The notes beneath the pieces are model-generated. The model did no database searches. It was not told the origin of the DNA and saw only the letters and a list, made by a program, of their open reading frames with translations. 64,000 bases of DNA from Stomoxys calcitrans (taxonomy: Eukaryota; Arthropoda; Insecta; Diptera; Muscidae): NCBI RefSeq assembly GCF_963082655.1, contig NC_081553.1, positions 127,315,736 to 127,379,735 on the forward strand. The letters are read 5' to 3'. Below, in pieces: positions 35,241 to 47,592 of the stretch. The stretch's first letter is position 1, and the number at the start of each line of letters is the position of its first letter. The position numbers were made by a program, and so were the translations under genes.

Positions 35241-36837
35241 AAAGCACGCTAACTTCCGAAGGAGTAAAGCTAGCCGCTTGAAATTTTGCACAAATACTTC
35301 TTATTAGTGTAGGTCGGTTGGTATTGTAAATGGGCCATATCGGTCCATGTTTTGATATAGCTGCCATATAAACCGATCTTGGGTCTTGAGTTCTTGAGCC
35401 TCTAGAGTGCGCAATTCTTATCCGATTCGAATGAAATTTTGTACGGCGTGTTTTTTTATGATATCCAACAACTGTGCCAAGTATGGTTGAAATCGGTCTA
35501 TAACCTGATATAGCTGCCATATAAACCGATCTTGGGTCTTGACTTCTTGAGCCTCTAGAGGGCGCAATTCTTATCCGATTGAAATGGAATTTCGCACGAC
35601 GTGTTTTGTTATGATATCCAACGACTGTGCCAAGTATGGTTCAAATCGGTCCATAACCTGATATAGCTGCCATATAAACCGATCTTGGGTCTTGACTTCT
35701 TGAGCCTCTAGAGTGCGCAATTCGTATCCGATTGGGATGAAATTTTGCACGACGTGTTTTCTTATGATATCCAACAACTGTGCTAAGTATGTTTAAAATC
35801 GGTTCATAACCTGATATAGCTGCCATATAAACCGATCAGGGGTCTTGACTTCTTGAGCCTCTAGAGTGCGCAATTCTTATCCGATCAGAATGAAATTTTG
35901 TACGGCGTGTTTTTTTATGATATCCAACAACTGTGCCAAGTATGGTTCAAATCGTTCTATAACCTGATATAGCTGCCATATAAACCGATCTTGGGTCTTG
36001 ACTTCTTGAGCCTCTAGAGTGCGCAATTCTTATCCGATTGAAATGAAATTTTGCACAACATGTTTTGTTATTATATCCAACAACTGTGCCAAGTATGGTT
36101 CAAATCGGTTCATAACCTGATATAGCTGTCATATAAACAGATCTGGGGATTTGACTTCTTGAGCTTCTAGAGGGCGCAATTCCTATCCGATTTGGCTGAA
36201 ATTTTGCATGACGTATTTTATTTTTACTTTCAACAACTGTGTCAAATAAGGTTCAAATCGGTTCATAACCTGATATAGCTGCCATATAAACCGATCTGGG
36301 ATCTTGACTTCTTGACTCCTAGAGGTCGCAGTTATTATCCGATATGCCTGAAATTTTGTACGACGGATCCTCTCATGACCATCAACAAACGTGTTTATTA
36401 TGGTCTGAATCGGTCTATAGCCCGATACAGATCTCATATAAATCGTTCTCTCTATTTTACTTCGTGAGCCCCAATGGGCGCAATTCTTATACGAATTGGC
36501 TGAAATTTTACACAGGTCTCCAACATATAATTTAATTGTGGTCCGAACCGGACCATATCTTGATATCGTTTTAATAGCAGAGCAACTCTTTTCTTATATC
36601 CTTTTTTGCCTAAGAAGAGATGCCGGGAAAAGAACTCGACAAATGCGATCCATGGTGGAGGGTATATAAGATTCGGCCCGGCCGAACTTAGCACGCTTTT
36701 ACTTGTTTTGCCTAAGAAGAGATGCCGGGAAAGAACTCAATACATGCGATCCACGGTGGACGGTATATAAGATTCGGCCCGGCCGAACTTAGCACGCTTT
36801 TACTTGTTTCTAACTAAAAACGATTAAATAATTGAAA

Positions 36838-37567
36838 TTTGAAAAAATCGGTTAAGTTTTGGATATAGCTCCCATATATATGTTCTTCCGATTTGCAGTA
36901 ATAACGCAATAAAATGGTTATTTGTTAACCGAGTCTCTCGAAATTTAACAGGAAATATTTTCTTAAGACTCTCGAAATTATTGGTGGAAATCGATTCAGA
37001 TTATGATATGAAATAGCGCAATGCTTTCCTCAACGACTACTTAAATATAGCTCCCATATATATGTTCATGCGATTTTGAGAAATATTGCAATGTAGTGCT
37101 CATTTGTTAACCGATTGTCTCGTAATTTGGCAGGAGGGATTTTCTTATGACTTTAGACATTAGTGGTGCATTTCATAGAAATCTGTTCAGATTAAGATAC
37201 AGCTGCCATATATGTACATCGCCCGATTTTCACTTTTGATAAATCTTATCTAAATTTTGTACAACTCTTTCCTCGGCGACTACTACAATATCTGAGAAGT
37301 TTGCTCGAAGTCGTGTAGATCCCACATAAATTTCAGTCAGATTTTTGATTATTTGCAATAATTTTGTCATTTGTAAACCGTAGTTATTACAGTTTGAACA
37401 TATTTGCTCCTAATTTGATACGGATTGTTTAATAACCCATCTGAAAACATCCACCGAAGGCCATCAAAATTGGTTCAGAATTGGATAAATGTCCCACATT
37501 GTAAATAAAGTGTAGGTGTAGGGTATTAAATAGTCGGCACCGCCTGACTTTTGCCTTTCCTTACAGG
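36838..37567 (+). mobile_element. Type C DINE-like element, 5' truncated
   Basis: Units with ATATAGCTCCCATATATATG cores run to GTCGGCACCGCCTGAC (37,532-37,547) and the CCTTTCCTTACAGG terminus. The palindrome has one change (CCTGAC). Confidence 0.7.
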
Positions 37568-39449
37568 TTAAATGTTCTGCATGAAATACCAAGTCACTTT
37601 TAATGTTCATTTAAAAAATGTTTTTTGAATTTTTTTTTTGCTAATTTATTTTTTTTAATAATTGCTCTTATATAACTTCCAAATTATATTTCTTGTAATA
37701 ATCGATGGTATCCTTATAATTCTAGTACATTCAATTATAAGGTTTAAAATCTTGTTGTACTAGTAATGCCATTAAAACAAACAAAATTTTAAATACTCTG
37801 AGGCTACTCCGGAGTCGCAGTGGATCAATTTTCCCGCCGGAGTCGAGTCAAGATTATTCGACTCCGTAGCCCTGGTAAGAATACTGAGTCTATACTCAGA
37901 AAAATTTGTTAGTAAAAAGTGCAAACATTTTTGCTGCATCAACAGAAAGTTTGCTGCGTACGGGACTGCAGTAATTTTTTGCTAAAATGGAAAATGTTTG
38001 CTACTGTTAGTCGGTGAAAAGTTAAAAATAGCCCAAACTTCAAACATTTGATTGTTTCATCTTATCTTATAATTTTAGGGTAACAAAATTTGATATGTTT
38101 AATAATTTTTAACAGAAAATGTATCTACTAAAATCATATTTATGCTTCAAAACAACAACAAAATTTCAATAATGAATACTACTATGTAGTAAACGCTTCA
38201 ATTATTGTTTAGAAGTTCAAAGATGTTCAATGTTTTCTTTCAAATGTTGAGTTGAGTTTGCTGTTATCAGATCTATTCAGAGATCCAATTTAGAATTATA
38301 GTTGAAAGAAATTTGATATACATATATAAAGTCGTGGAAGTGCTGTAGATTAATCAAGTTCGAGGGACAACTTGATCGTAAATTTGCATCATTTAGGTTT
38401 TTCACAAAATCTTCATAACTTGGACTCGTTCAGATTTACATCATATACGTGAACTATAAAAAAGTGTTTGAAATTTTAAGTCACAAAAATAAATATATAA
38501 TAATCACAGTTTTTAGCATATGCTGTTCTTGTTTTTCTTAGCAAATTTATTTCAATTTACATTTGTTTGCTATATAATACAATCTAATGGCTCATGCATC
38601 TTTTGCAAAAGTCCATTTAAAATGTAGCAAATTTTAATACCCACATTCTTATGTAGTCGTAAAAAATAATTCAAGAGATATGGGATATATGGAGGCAATA
38701 TAATACATATTACACTTTTAAGCGCATAAATTATCTTCCTGTATTACCATGGAAACTGAAAATCAATTACCTTACATTTTACGACACATAAAAGTCAACT
38801 CAAGTCAAATGGCCAACAACTTGCAATTTAAGCTTTTATGACTAACTGCTGCAAAAAATATGACCAGACATGTGCCAGAAAAATAAGTCAAAGTCCAAAG
38901 TACACTCCAACAAACCCTTCAACATGTTGATGGCTAATCTGGATAAGAACAACAGAAAGAAGGACACCAAATGACAGGGCAGCCAGCCAAAAGAAGAATG
39001 GCACATCATACGTGCCAAGGGAGGAAAATCAATAGTTAGTTGGCCATAAAATATCAGTATCGATTTCTATATTTATTAAAAGGCAACATGACTCAACACG
39101 ACGATGGTTGTGGGCATAGGAAGGTATCCCTTCAAGAGAATAGATTGAAAACTGAACAATAAATATGTCATGGGCACTTAGAATTTATCGAGTACAGAAA
39201 ATATGTCATTATACACACAGATAGAAGAACATGCATTGCAGTTTGAAGAGTCGTAGACGATGAATAGCTCACATCTTTTTTTCTGATATCAATTATTTTC
39301 AGTTTGATGAAATACTGTGTGAAGCCGATAACCATCAGTGTCGACTTTTTCCCTTCGAATATAAGAGAGTCGATTGTCCATAATGCAATTTAGTTGTAAC
39401 TTACTTACATCTTATAAAATGCCTTTTACTTAAATATAAGTAACAGTAA
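37568..39449. other. Low-copy, very AT-rich DNA
   Basis: No domain, transposon terminus or supported exon is seen in about 1.9 kb. A 9-bp hairpin lies at about 37,842-37,870 (CGGAGTCGA and TCGACTCCG). This is the longest repeat-poor block in the left two thirds of the window. Confidence 0.4.
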
Positions 39450-39512
39450 CAAGTAAAACAGTGCTAAGTTCGGCTAGGCCAAATCTTGGAAACCCACCAC
39501 CATGGATTCTGC
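39450..39512 (-). mobile_element. Solo type B 3' terminus
   Basis: CAAGTAAAACAGTGCTAAG, the decayed palindrome TTCGGCTAGGCCAAA and CCCACCACCATGGATTC, with no element body attached. Confidence 0.6.
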
Positions 39513-40009
39513 AAAAAAAATTATACAAAATAAATGTAAGGCATAATTTTATTCTACATACTAAACTTCTGTCAAACCAGCAAAAATTAAAGCTTCTAGG
39601 AACCAAACAAGGATGATAATTATGCACTCTGCCCACTAACTACGCATATGATTGCAAGACGTCATTTCATTTTTGGCAATCTGGTACTCGACTAGCTGAG
39701 CATCTGTCATTGGCAATCAACGATGACTCTGTCCTTTTTGCAGATGAATCTACATGTGAATGATCGTCAACCATTGCTAGTAGGACGTATTTTTTTAATA
39801 TTGCCAAAAAAATTGAGAGAAGTGCGCCAGACTAAGCCCCAGCCAAACACAAATGTAAGATGACACCGTGAACAGTTACATTTAAGTGTGAATTAAATAT
39901 ATATATGAATTTTAGATTTTAGTGTTGTCACCAATTGAAATAAAATCTGTTTTGGATCACTCAAAATGAGTGTTTTCCTAGCCTGGGCGCTACAACTCGC
40001 AATAGGAGC
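39513..40009. other. Low-copy DNA, possible RT-like trace
   Basis: The only hint is a short frame near 39,725-39,760 reading DDSVLFADES, which resembles a reverse transcriptase FADD box, but no flanking RT motif supports it. Confidence 0.25.
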
Positions 40010-40399
40010 TATATCAGGTTATGGACTGATTGACCCATCCACACCCCTTTCCCCAATATTGATATCAGATTCGTGCTTTACTCTCAAAGACCAATATTGC
40101 TATTGTAGTTAATTTGTCCTCTTTGGAAGGAGCAGCCCCCATGCACTTGGTCCCACGTTTGGAAATCAGATTCGTATTCTACACTCAAATACCTTTTATT
40201 TGAGCCCCATATTGTCATGATTAGTAAAAAGTCCTGTTTAGGGGGTGTTTTTCGGAAGGGATGCACCCCCAGAAACTTGGTCCCACATTTAGATACCAAA
40301 TTCGTATTCCACTCACAAATACCTCTTATTTATGTCCCATATTGCCAAGGTCGGTAAATATGTCCGATTTAGGGGCTTTTTGGGGGTTCGGGTGGTCCC
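40010..40399 (+). mobile_element. Type D internal fragment
   Basis: Three ~129-bp units with the TTTGAGCCCCATATTG phrase and CCCCAGAAACTTGGTCCCAC. Both termini are missing. It joins a type B body at 40,400. Confidence 0.6.
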
Positions 40400-41076
40400 C
40401 AACCGATTCAGACCATAATTGACACCTACGTTGAAGGTCATGAGAGAAGTCGTTGTACAAAATTTCAGCCAAATCGGATGATAATTGCGACCTCTAGAGG
40501 CTCCAGAAGTCAAGATCCCATATCGGTTTATATGGCAGCTATATCAGGTTATGAACCAATTAAAATCTTATTCGGCACAACTTTTGGAAGTCTTAAAAAA
40601 ACACTTCTTACAAAGTTTCAGCCAAAGCGGATGGGAATTGCGCTCTCCAGAGACTCAAGTATTTGAGATCCAAGATCGGTTTATATGACACCTATACCAG
40701 ATTTTGAACCGAATTGAATCATAGTTAAAGCAATTGTTGGAGGTAATGCCAAAACCCTACGTACGTGAAGATCCAAGTTCGGTTTATATGGCAGCTATAT
40801 CAAAACATAGACCGATATGGCCCATTTACAATTCCAACCGACCTACACTAATAAGAAGTATTCGTGCAAAATTGCAAGCGGCTAGCTTTACTCCTTCGAA
40901 AGTTAGCGTGCTTTTGACAGACAGACGGACGGACAGAAGGACGGACATGGCTAGATCGATTTAAAATGTCATGACGATCATGAATATATATACTTTATGG
41001 GGTCTCAGAGGATTATTTCGAGAAGTTACACAAGAATGACGAAGTAAGTATACACCCATCCTATGGTGGAGGGTAT
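40400..41076 (-). mobile_element. Type B DINE-like element, 3' truncated
   Basis: Three units (cores TTTATATGGCAGCTATATC), a GACAGACAGACGGACGGAC tract (40,915-40,950) and the 5' palindrome ending GGTGGAGGGTATA at 41,076. The GC palindrome end is absent, replaced by type D sequence. Confidence 0.75.
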
Positions 41077-41129
41077 AACAATCAACTACATACTCATAAT
41101 GACGCTTTTTATGAGTCATAAAAAATTGA

Positions 41130-41290
41130 TTTTCATGAGCCTAAAAATCACTGCACCAAATTTCGGCGGGATTGGGAAAATACTCTGGTTGAAGTCTACT
41201 TGCTTTATCAGGAGATTAGTCAATATGAGGGCTACATCAGAATATAATCTGATATAGCCCATCTTCGAACTTAACATGCTTATGATTTAT
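41130..41290 (-). mobile_element. Type A DINE-like fragment
   Basis: About 160 bp with CACCAAATTTCGGCGGGATT and ATATAGCCCATCTTCGAACTT, the phrases before the microsatellite of type A. No termini. Confidence 0.55.
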
Positions 41291-41868
41291 CAAGAAGGTA
41301 TCGTCTGTTTTAGCCAACGACATCAAAGTCATAGAGCTCTTCAAGTTTTATGGACATGAATTAAACCAAATGTATTCTTAAATGTTTGTAGTGAACCACT
41401 AAAATTGTACCTTCAACTTGCAGCATTGATATGTTAAATCTTTGTAAAACTCGCCAGCAATGTGTACTATAAGACTATGAACATGCGGAACAATGTCGTA
41501 TGTTGATGTCCATGTCCGCAACATACATCATTCAAAATATTGACATTTTTAAGCACCAATCCTTAGTGTTATTTTACCGGAAGGCTTTACTTCACACCCA
41601 CTTAACACCATCGACACTTTAGCTTCAACAATTTGGATATTATGCTGGCAGAGTACGAGTATAAGTTGAACAAGTCGATTTTTGAGAAAAAATTTTTGGA
41701 ATTTAAGCCACATATTAGCATATCCAAAATATTTATAAGTCGAAATCATAAAGACATATGTATATCGTCATTACAACTCAAACTTTACACCACTACTGAA
41801 GAAGACATATAGCAAATGTATAAATCGATGGACTTACACGGCGGTTCGATTTAGCCATACCCATCTGG
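41291..41868. other. No feature recognised
   Basis: AT-rich low-copy DNA; the minus frame 41,549-41,749 has no recognisable motif. Confidence 0.3.
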
Positions 41869-42075
41869 TGGCCACCTTGACGCAGAGGTAAGCATGTTTG
41901 TCTTTGACGTCGTGCGCCTGGGTTCAAATCCTGGCGAAAACATCAAAAAGTTCTCTGCGGTAGTTAACTTTTCATTAAACTGGTGACAATTGTCTTAGTC
42001 TGTCGCTACTGTGGTCTCACAGTAGACTTTGAATTGTCCATTCGAGTCTGTTAAGGAAAGCCACTCTTACCTAAC
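41869..42075 (+). mobile_element. tRNA-derived SINE, divergent subtype
   Basis: The head GGTGGCCACCTTGACGCAGA keeps an A-box-like sequence, and a B box (GGTTCAAATCC) lies near 41,930. The body differs from the other copies after position ~75 (TTCTCTGCGGTAGTTAAC) and ends CTTACCTAACCCAACAT, so it may be a separate subfamily sharing the head. Confidence 0.6.
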
Positions 42076-42239
42076 CCAACATCATTCAGCTTGTATCTGA
42101 ATTATTTTGTAACAATCAAATAGGGAATTGTTTGCGGCTTCTATGGTCGGGGTCTAGATTAAAGAGGATTCGGATCATACTTGGATCATACGAGTCGGGT
42201 CATACTTGTCACACTCACACTTATTAATCGATTCGCTAG

Positions 42240-42830
42240 CCTAGACAACGCAGACGTTGTATTTTGATGCGTTTAACTATGGTAAAGTGGTCATACAGCT
42301 GATACAGCTCGTGTTTCATACGACGCATATTTTCAACGTAAATTGGTCCATATATTTAAAGAAGGATCTTTCTCTTAAACACTCCAAGTACTACCTCATC
42401 TACTTTCGCAAATACCCATGCTTCTGAGCCATACAACAGCACGGATTGTATCAGTGTCTTGTATAATGTGATTTTCGTCTGTCGAAAGGTGGCTTTACTC
42501 CTGAACTGCTTGCTCAATCCAAAGTATCCAATGCTAGCTTCTAATATCCTTCATTGTTTTTCAAAACTGGTGTCATTTGTTTCGAATTGCAACTTTCCCC
42601 TTTTTCATTATCTGCTCGGGTGTATAGGACTTTGTGTTAGTTGATATCATCCATTTAGTCTTATCTCCATTTACTGCCGAACTCTCTTTCGATTATTCTA
42701 TATCGATACTTTCAAAGGCTGTAATGGCTTCTTCCGGTGACTAACCCATAATATCGATATCGTCGCCATGGGCGAGTCGCATATGTTCTCTTGTGAATAG
42801 GGTGCCTTGCCTTTTCATACCTGCAACTCG
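42240..42830 (-). pseudogene. LINE ORF2 C-terminal relic (copy 2)
   Basis: The minus-strand reading, with frame changes, gives SPEEAITAFESIDIE, then NGDKTKWMIS, then TNDTSFEKQ, GYFGLSKQFRSKA, ITLYKTLIQSVLLYGSEAWV, FKRKIL, and RMKHELYQLYD followed by RIKIQRLRCLG. It is the same family as 5549-6240 (shared TNDTSF, FGLSKQFR and ITLYKTLI) but keeps more of the upstream part. It is a decayed, non-functional LINE copy. Confidence 0.65.
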
Positions 42831-42849
42831 ATAACCTTTTTCAGAAGAA

Positions 42850-43490
42850 AGAGATCCCATGATGCGAAATTTTGGACTATGATTCGATTTATGTGCCATA
42901 TAAATCTATCTCTATATTTGATTTTTTGAACGCTTAGAGGATGAAATTCTTATCTGATCTGAACAAATGAGCCAAGTATTGTTCAAATCGGTCTAGAACC
43001 TGATACAGCTGACATAATGACCGATCTCCCGATTTTACCTTTTGAGCCTCTGGTGGCCGGAATTCTGAAATTGTGAACATGGCGTTTCGGATTGACTTCC
43101 AACAACTGTGCCAGGTATTGTCTAAACCAGTCCACAATAGTATAGACAATCGTATAGACATTGCGCCATCTAGAGGCAGATGAAGTCAAAACGGGAGACC
43201 GATTTATATATCTCCCGTTTTGACTTCTTCTGCCTCTAGATGGCGCAATGTCTATACGATTGTGGTAAAATTTACCAAGTGGCGTTTTAGTGTGAATTCC
43301 AACAACTGTGCCGAGCATGGTCTAAATCAGTTCATTACCTAATAAAGCTGCCATATATACCGATCTTCAGATTTGACTTCTTGAGATTCTAGAAGGTGGA
43401 ATTACAGCCGGATTTGACTGATATTTTTCACGTAATGTTCTACTATGACTTCCAAAATCGTGCCAAGTACGGTCTAAAACGGTCTTATGA
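42850..43490 (+). mobile_element. Type B DINE-like internal fragment
   Basis: About four units with GATACAGCTGACATAATGAC- or ATAGCTGCCATATATACC-type cores and TTGACTTCTTGAG. It contains a 52-bp-arm inverted repeat (43,147-43,262). Termini are missing. Confidence 0.65.
43147..43262. repeat. 52-bp-arm snap-back inverted repeat
   Basis: The left arm 43,147-43,198 is mirrored at 43,211-43,262 with one mismatch, around a 12-nt spacer. The arms span a unit boundary of the type B element, including GCGCCATCTAGAGGC. Confidence 0.9.
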
Positions 43491-43495
43491 TCTAA

Positions 43496-44285
43496 AAAAG
43501 TAAAATCGTGCTAAGTTCGGCCGGGCCGAATTTTATATACCCTCAATCATGGATCGCATTTGCCAAGTTCTTTGAATGACTTTTTCAATATACATGTGAT
43601 ATACATCAAGTTATTGACCGATATGACCATACTTGACCTGGCTGGTTGAAGTCATAGAAAAGTACCACCTCTTAAATCAGGCATATCGAGTAAAAATTGC
43701 GCCCTCCAGTGGTTCAGAGTGTCAAGTTGGGAGATAAGTTTAAATGCCAGCTATATCAGGTTATCAACCGATTTAGACTATACTTGGCACAGTTGTTAAA
43801 AGTCATACCAAGACGACACATGCAAAATTTCCACCATATTGTACAATATATGGGCGCAAACCCTCTAAAAGCTCAAGAAATCTAATCGGGAGATCGGTTT
43901 ATATGGCAGCTTCATCAAATAATGGACTGATTTAGACTATACTTGCCACAGTTGCTGAAAGTCATATCAAAACACCACATGCGTAATTTCAGTCAAAAAC
44001 GGATAAGAATTGCGCCCTCTAGCAGCTCAAGAAGTGATCGGTTTATATGGCACCTATATCAATACACGTACCGATTTGCCCCATTTACAATCCCAACCGA
44101 TCTACACCAATAAGAGGTTTTTGTGAAAAATTTCAACCGCCTAGCTCTACTCAATCGAAAGTTAGCGTGACTTCGACAGACAAATGGACGGACATGGCTT
44201 ACATAGACTTAAAATGTCATGACGGTCAAGAATATATATACAATATGGGGTCTTAAACGCATATTTCGAAGTGTTACTAACGGAA
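43496..44285 (-). mobile_element. Type B DINE-like element, 5' end lost
   Basis: It starts with AAGTAAAATCGTGCTAAG, the perfect palindrome GTTCGGCCGGGCCGAA and TATATACCCTCAATCATGG. Its first part (TTCTTTGAATGACTTTTTCA) marks the same subtype as 61,811. A GACAGACAAATGGACGGAC tract lies near 44,176. It stops at about 44,285, just short of the 5' palindrome. Confidence 0.75.
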
Positions 44286-44289
44286 AGAA

Positions 44290-44530
44290 CACACATATAA
44301 ACCAATCTCGCTATTTGACGACTTGGGCCTTAAGAGGGCACAATTATTATCCAATTTGTCTGAAAAACTGAAGGTGGCCTATTTTAAGACTTCTAACAAC
44401 CAGGATAAGGACGATCCGTATAGGTCGATAACTTGAAATAGCTGTTATATACTTTTAAGAGTCATACACGGGTCCACGGTGAATGGTGTAAAAGATTCGG
44501 CCCAGCCGAACTAAAGGCGCTTTTATTTGT
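44290..44530 (+). mobile_element. Type B DINE-like 3' fragment
   Basis: One unit and the 3' end: TCGGCCCAGCCGAACTAAAG and CGCTTTTATTTG near 44,530. It faces the preceding copy in the opposite orientation. Confidence 0.6.
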
Positions 44531-44759
44531 TTCAAAGTAATTTTTTCAAGTTTTCCGTGTGATGGGCTACTAATCCGACGCCTCATCGTTCTACGGGTAA
44601 ACTCATGGCACATTTTAGCTAACGACCTTTAACTCATGTTAAAGGTTGCTACCCAGGTGACAACTAGGGGAGGTTTGTGACCATATTTGAGATGAAGGAA
44701 GATAAACCTAGATTTTGCCAAGATAAAACCCCCAAACATTCCAAGTCACCAAGATTTAA

Positions 44760-44838
44760 ATAGGCTAGGGTAGCTTAGGTTGAAAAGAGTTTAGGTTAGT
44801 CCGTCCGTCGGCATGTTTTGCCTTATAAATACTAAAAA
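44760..44838 (-). mobile_element. LINE 3'-terminus remnant
   Basis: AGGGTAGCTTAGGTTGAAAA followed by GCATGTTTTGCCTTATAAAT resembles the minus-strand LINE ends at 27,364 and 56,031, in decayed form. Confidence 0.4.
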
Positions 44839-45502
44839 CAAGTAAAAAGGCATTAGGTTCAGCCGGGCCGAACTTTGGATACCCGCTACCTCGGGTGAGG
44901 TTTGGTGAAAAATTAATAATTTATGCCCCCATAGCAGCTATATAAAACAATGGTCCGATTTGGACCAAATTCGGCGCGGACATCGAGTGGTGTAATACGC
45001 ACAAGCCACTTTTTAAAATATTGGTCTTTTTGGCAGCTATATCCAAATATAGATATCCAAATATAGACTGATCTGAAACACAGTGGATACGGATGTCGAA
45101 AAACATAATATAAGTCACTGTGTCAAATTTCACCGAATTCGGTCTATATGGCAGCTATATCCAAATCTGCACCGATCAGAGCCAACTTAAAGATGGATAT
45201 TAAGCGGCTAATAAATGTGGCCTTTTTTGGCCTAAGACCTTAAGTCAGGCTATATCAAGACATAGTCCAATATAGCCCATCTTCGAACCTAACCAGCGCA
45301 TAGTCAAAAAAGTGTCTATGCAAATTTGCAACTCAATATCTCTAATTTCAAAGACTGTAGCGTGATTTCAACAAACAGACGGAGGGACATGGCTAGATCG
45401 TCTTAGATTTTTATGATTTTTATAGGATCGAAAATGGATATTTCGATGTGTTGCAAACTGAATGACAAAATGAATATACCCCCATCCATACGGTGCTGGT
45501 TA
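44839..45502 (-). mobile_element. Type A DINE-like element, internally deleted
   Basis: Left end CAAGTAAAAAGGCATTAGG with palindrome variant GTTCAGCCGGGCCGAAC; right end GGTGCTGGTTATA. Only about three units remain, and the microsatellite is reduced to ACAGACGGAGGGACATGG. Confidence 0.75.
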
Positions 45503-45509
45503 TAATAAC

Positions 45510-45995
45510 CTGGAAAAATGAAAATTTAAGTCCGGAATTCCGTATTATTATGATACAAAATGGTTATCAAATTCGTTTTATAATCTCAAATATCTTTCAT
45601 GCTAGTCATAGATTGCCATGGTAGGTAAATTTGTGATCTTTGGGGGGCGTTTTGGGAAGGGCTGTGCCGTAATACATGGCCCCTCATTTGGATTACTATA
45701 GCCGAAAATTGTTCCTCTTTGCGGGATGTTTTTGGGGAGGCGCGGCCCTCCAAACATTTGGTCCCACATTTGGCTGTCAGATTCGCATTCTGAACTCAAA
45801 TACCATTTGTCGTAATTGGTCCATAAATATATTTGGTATGTTTTTTGGGGTTGGGCGGCCCCTCTAGGTATCCCATAGGAAATTTGGATACCAAATTTTT
45901 GGTTTTAGGTTGGTATAAGAGAGCAAACAAAATTTCGCTTAAATCGCACCACGCATCTCCGAGATCTGGCATTTCTGAAAATTAGGTTAAGGTTA
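45510..45995 (+). mobile_element. Type D fragment
   Basis: Three units, then GGCGGCCCCTCTAGGTATCC, GGATACCAAATTTTTGG and TTCGCTTAAATCGCACCACG, corresponding to the right-hand part of the 25,002-27,363 copy up to CTGAAAATTAGG. The terminal AAAC-rich part is missing. Confidence 0.6.
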
Positions 45996-46072
45996 AGGGT
46001 CTTTCATTTTACTAATCTTATATTTTACCGGAAGTTTAGAATAGTATATGCGTTTCAAGAAAAAAACCTTTG

Positions 46073-47102
46073 TTTTATATACTCCACCATAGGATGGGTC
46101 CATGTTTTGATACATGTTTTGATGCCCTATAAACCGATCTAGGATCTTGACTTCTTGAGCCACTACAGGGCGCAATTCTTATCCGATTTGGCTGAAATTT
46201 TGCATGAGGTGTTTTGTTCTGATTTTCAATAACAGTGCTAAGTATGATTGAAATCGGTTGAAATCGGTCCATAACCTGGTATAGCTGTCATATAAACGTA
46301 TATGAGGCCTTGACTTCTTAAGCCTCTATAGGGTGCAATTTCTATCCGATTTGGATGAAATTTTGCACGACGTGTTTCGTCATTACTTCCAACAACTGTG
46401 TCAATTATGGTTCAAATCGATCGATAACCTGATATAGCTGCCATATAAACCGATCTTGAATCTTGACTTCTTGGGCCACTAGAGAACGCACTTCTTATCG
46501 GATTTGGCTGAAAGTTTCATTAGGTGATTTATTATGATTTCCAAAAACTTGAGACTTTAGAGGGCGCAAATCTTATCCGATTTTGCTGAAATTTTGCATG
46601 ACGTGTTTCGTTATGACTTTTAACAACTGTGTATAGAATGGTTCAAATCGGTATATAACCTTATATAGCTGCCATATAAACCGATATGGGATCTTGACAT
46701 TTTGAGCCTCTATAGGGCGCATTTATTATCTGATTTGGTTGAAATTTTGTACAATGGCTTCTCTCATGACCTTCAACATACGTGTCAAATATCGTCCGAA
46801 TCGGTGTGTAGCCTAATACAGCTCCCCTATAAAACGATCTCCATATTTTACTTTTTCAGCCCCTAAAGGGCGTAATTCTTATTCGATTTGGCTGAAATTT
46901 TACACAATGACTTCTACAATAATATGGTCCGATTTGGACCATAACTTGATATAGCTCCAATAGCATAGCAACTATTTTCTTTTATTTTTTCATTTCCTTT
47001 GTTTACCTAAAAAGAGACACCTGGAAAAGGACTCGACAAATGCGATCCATGGTAGAGGGTATATAAGATTTGACCCGGCCGAACTTAGCACGCTTTTATT
47101 TG
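46073..47102 (+). mobile_element. Type B DINE-like element, microsatellite deleted
   Basis: It starts TATATACTCCACCATAGGAT but jumps at once to GGTCCATGTTTTGATAC, so the GTCY segment is deleted. Six units follow. The 3' end is TTTGACCCGGCCGAACTTAG and CGCTTTTATTTG. Confidence 0.75.
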
Positions 47103-47592
47103 TTTTGGATAACATCGTTAGGTGGCAACATCCATCTTTGGAGTTCCATTTCTTGTTAATATTGATTTTAAACTATATCTGTTCATACTTAAATAAAGCA
47201 ACTTGTACATATATAATGGTAAGCTCATTCTATTCCAAAGAAATGGTCTTGTACAATTTGTACTCAATATGCGCCATTCATGCGCCGAAAGATTAATGTT
47301 ACTTTCATAGTAAGCCAAAGTTGGGCCAACGACATAAATAAAGGCAACCGCATAAAGTTAGACTCTGCATCCAGTTATATAGGTTGAACGATGGTAAAAG
47401 TATCCGCAACTATTATATATTGACACAGCTATACCGGAAAAATAGGGGAAACATGTTGGACAAGGAGTCCAAAACTCAATCATTGTAAAAAAAATTTATA
47501 AACATTTAAGGACCGAGGAAATCACGGATGGGATGAAGAACACGAAGTAAGTCTAGAATAGAGCAACTGAATGAAAAAAACCAGTAGTAAAA
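47103..47592. other. Low-copy DNA, nothing recognised
   Basis: AT-rich, short frames only. Confidence 0.3.

Larger units (their letters stand above)
33851..36806 (+). mobile_element. Type B DINE-like element, head-to-tail dimer (inverted partner)
   Basis: The head TATACCCTCCACCATAAGAT occurs at 33,851 and again at about 35,041, so two bodies lie in tandem. The junction sequence (TTCTTATATC, then TTTTTATACCC) matches the junction at 17,977 in the other dimer. The 3' end holds two tandem copies of the ~100-bp terminus, each GATGCCGGG to TTTTACTTG, as at 15,986-16,186. Flanks differ from those of the other dimer. GTCC arrays lie at 33,984-34,042 and 35,174-35,240. Confidence 0.8.

Noticed and set aside
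39725..39760. Reverse transcriptase FADD-like box
   Set aside because: Isolated ten residues without the neighbouring RT motifs; chance is likely.
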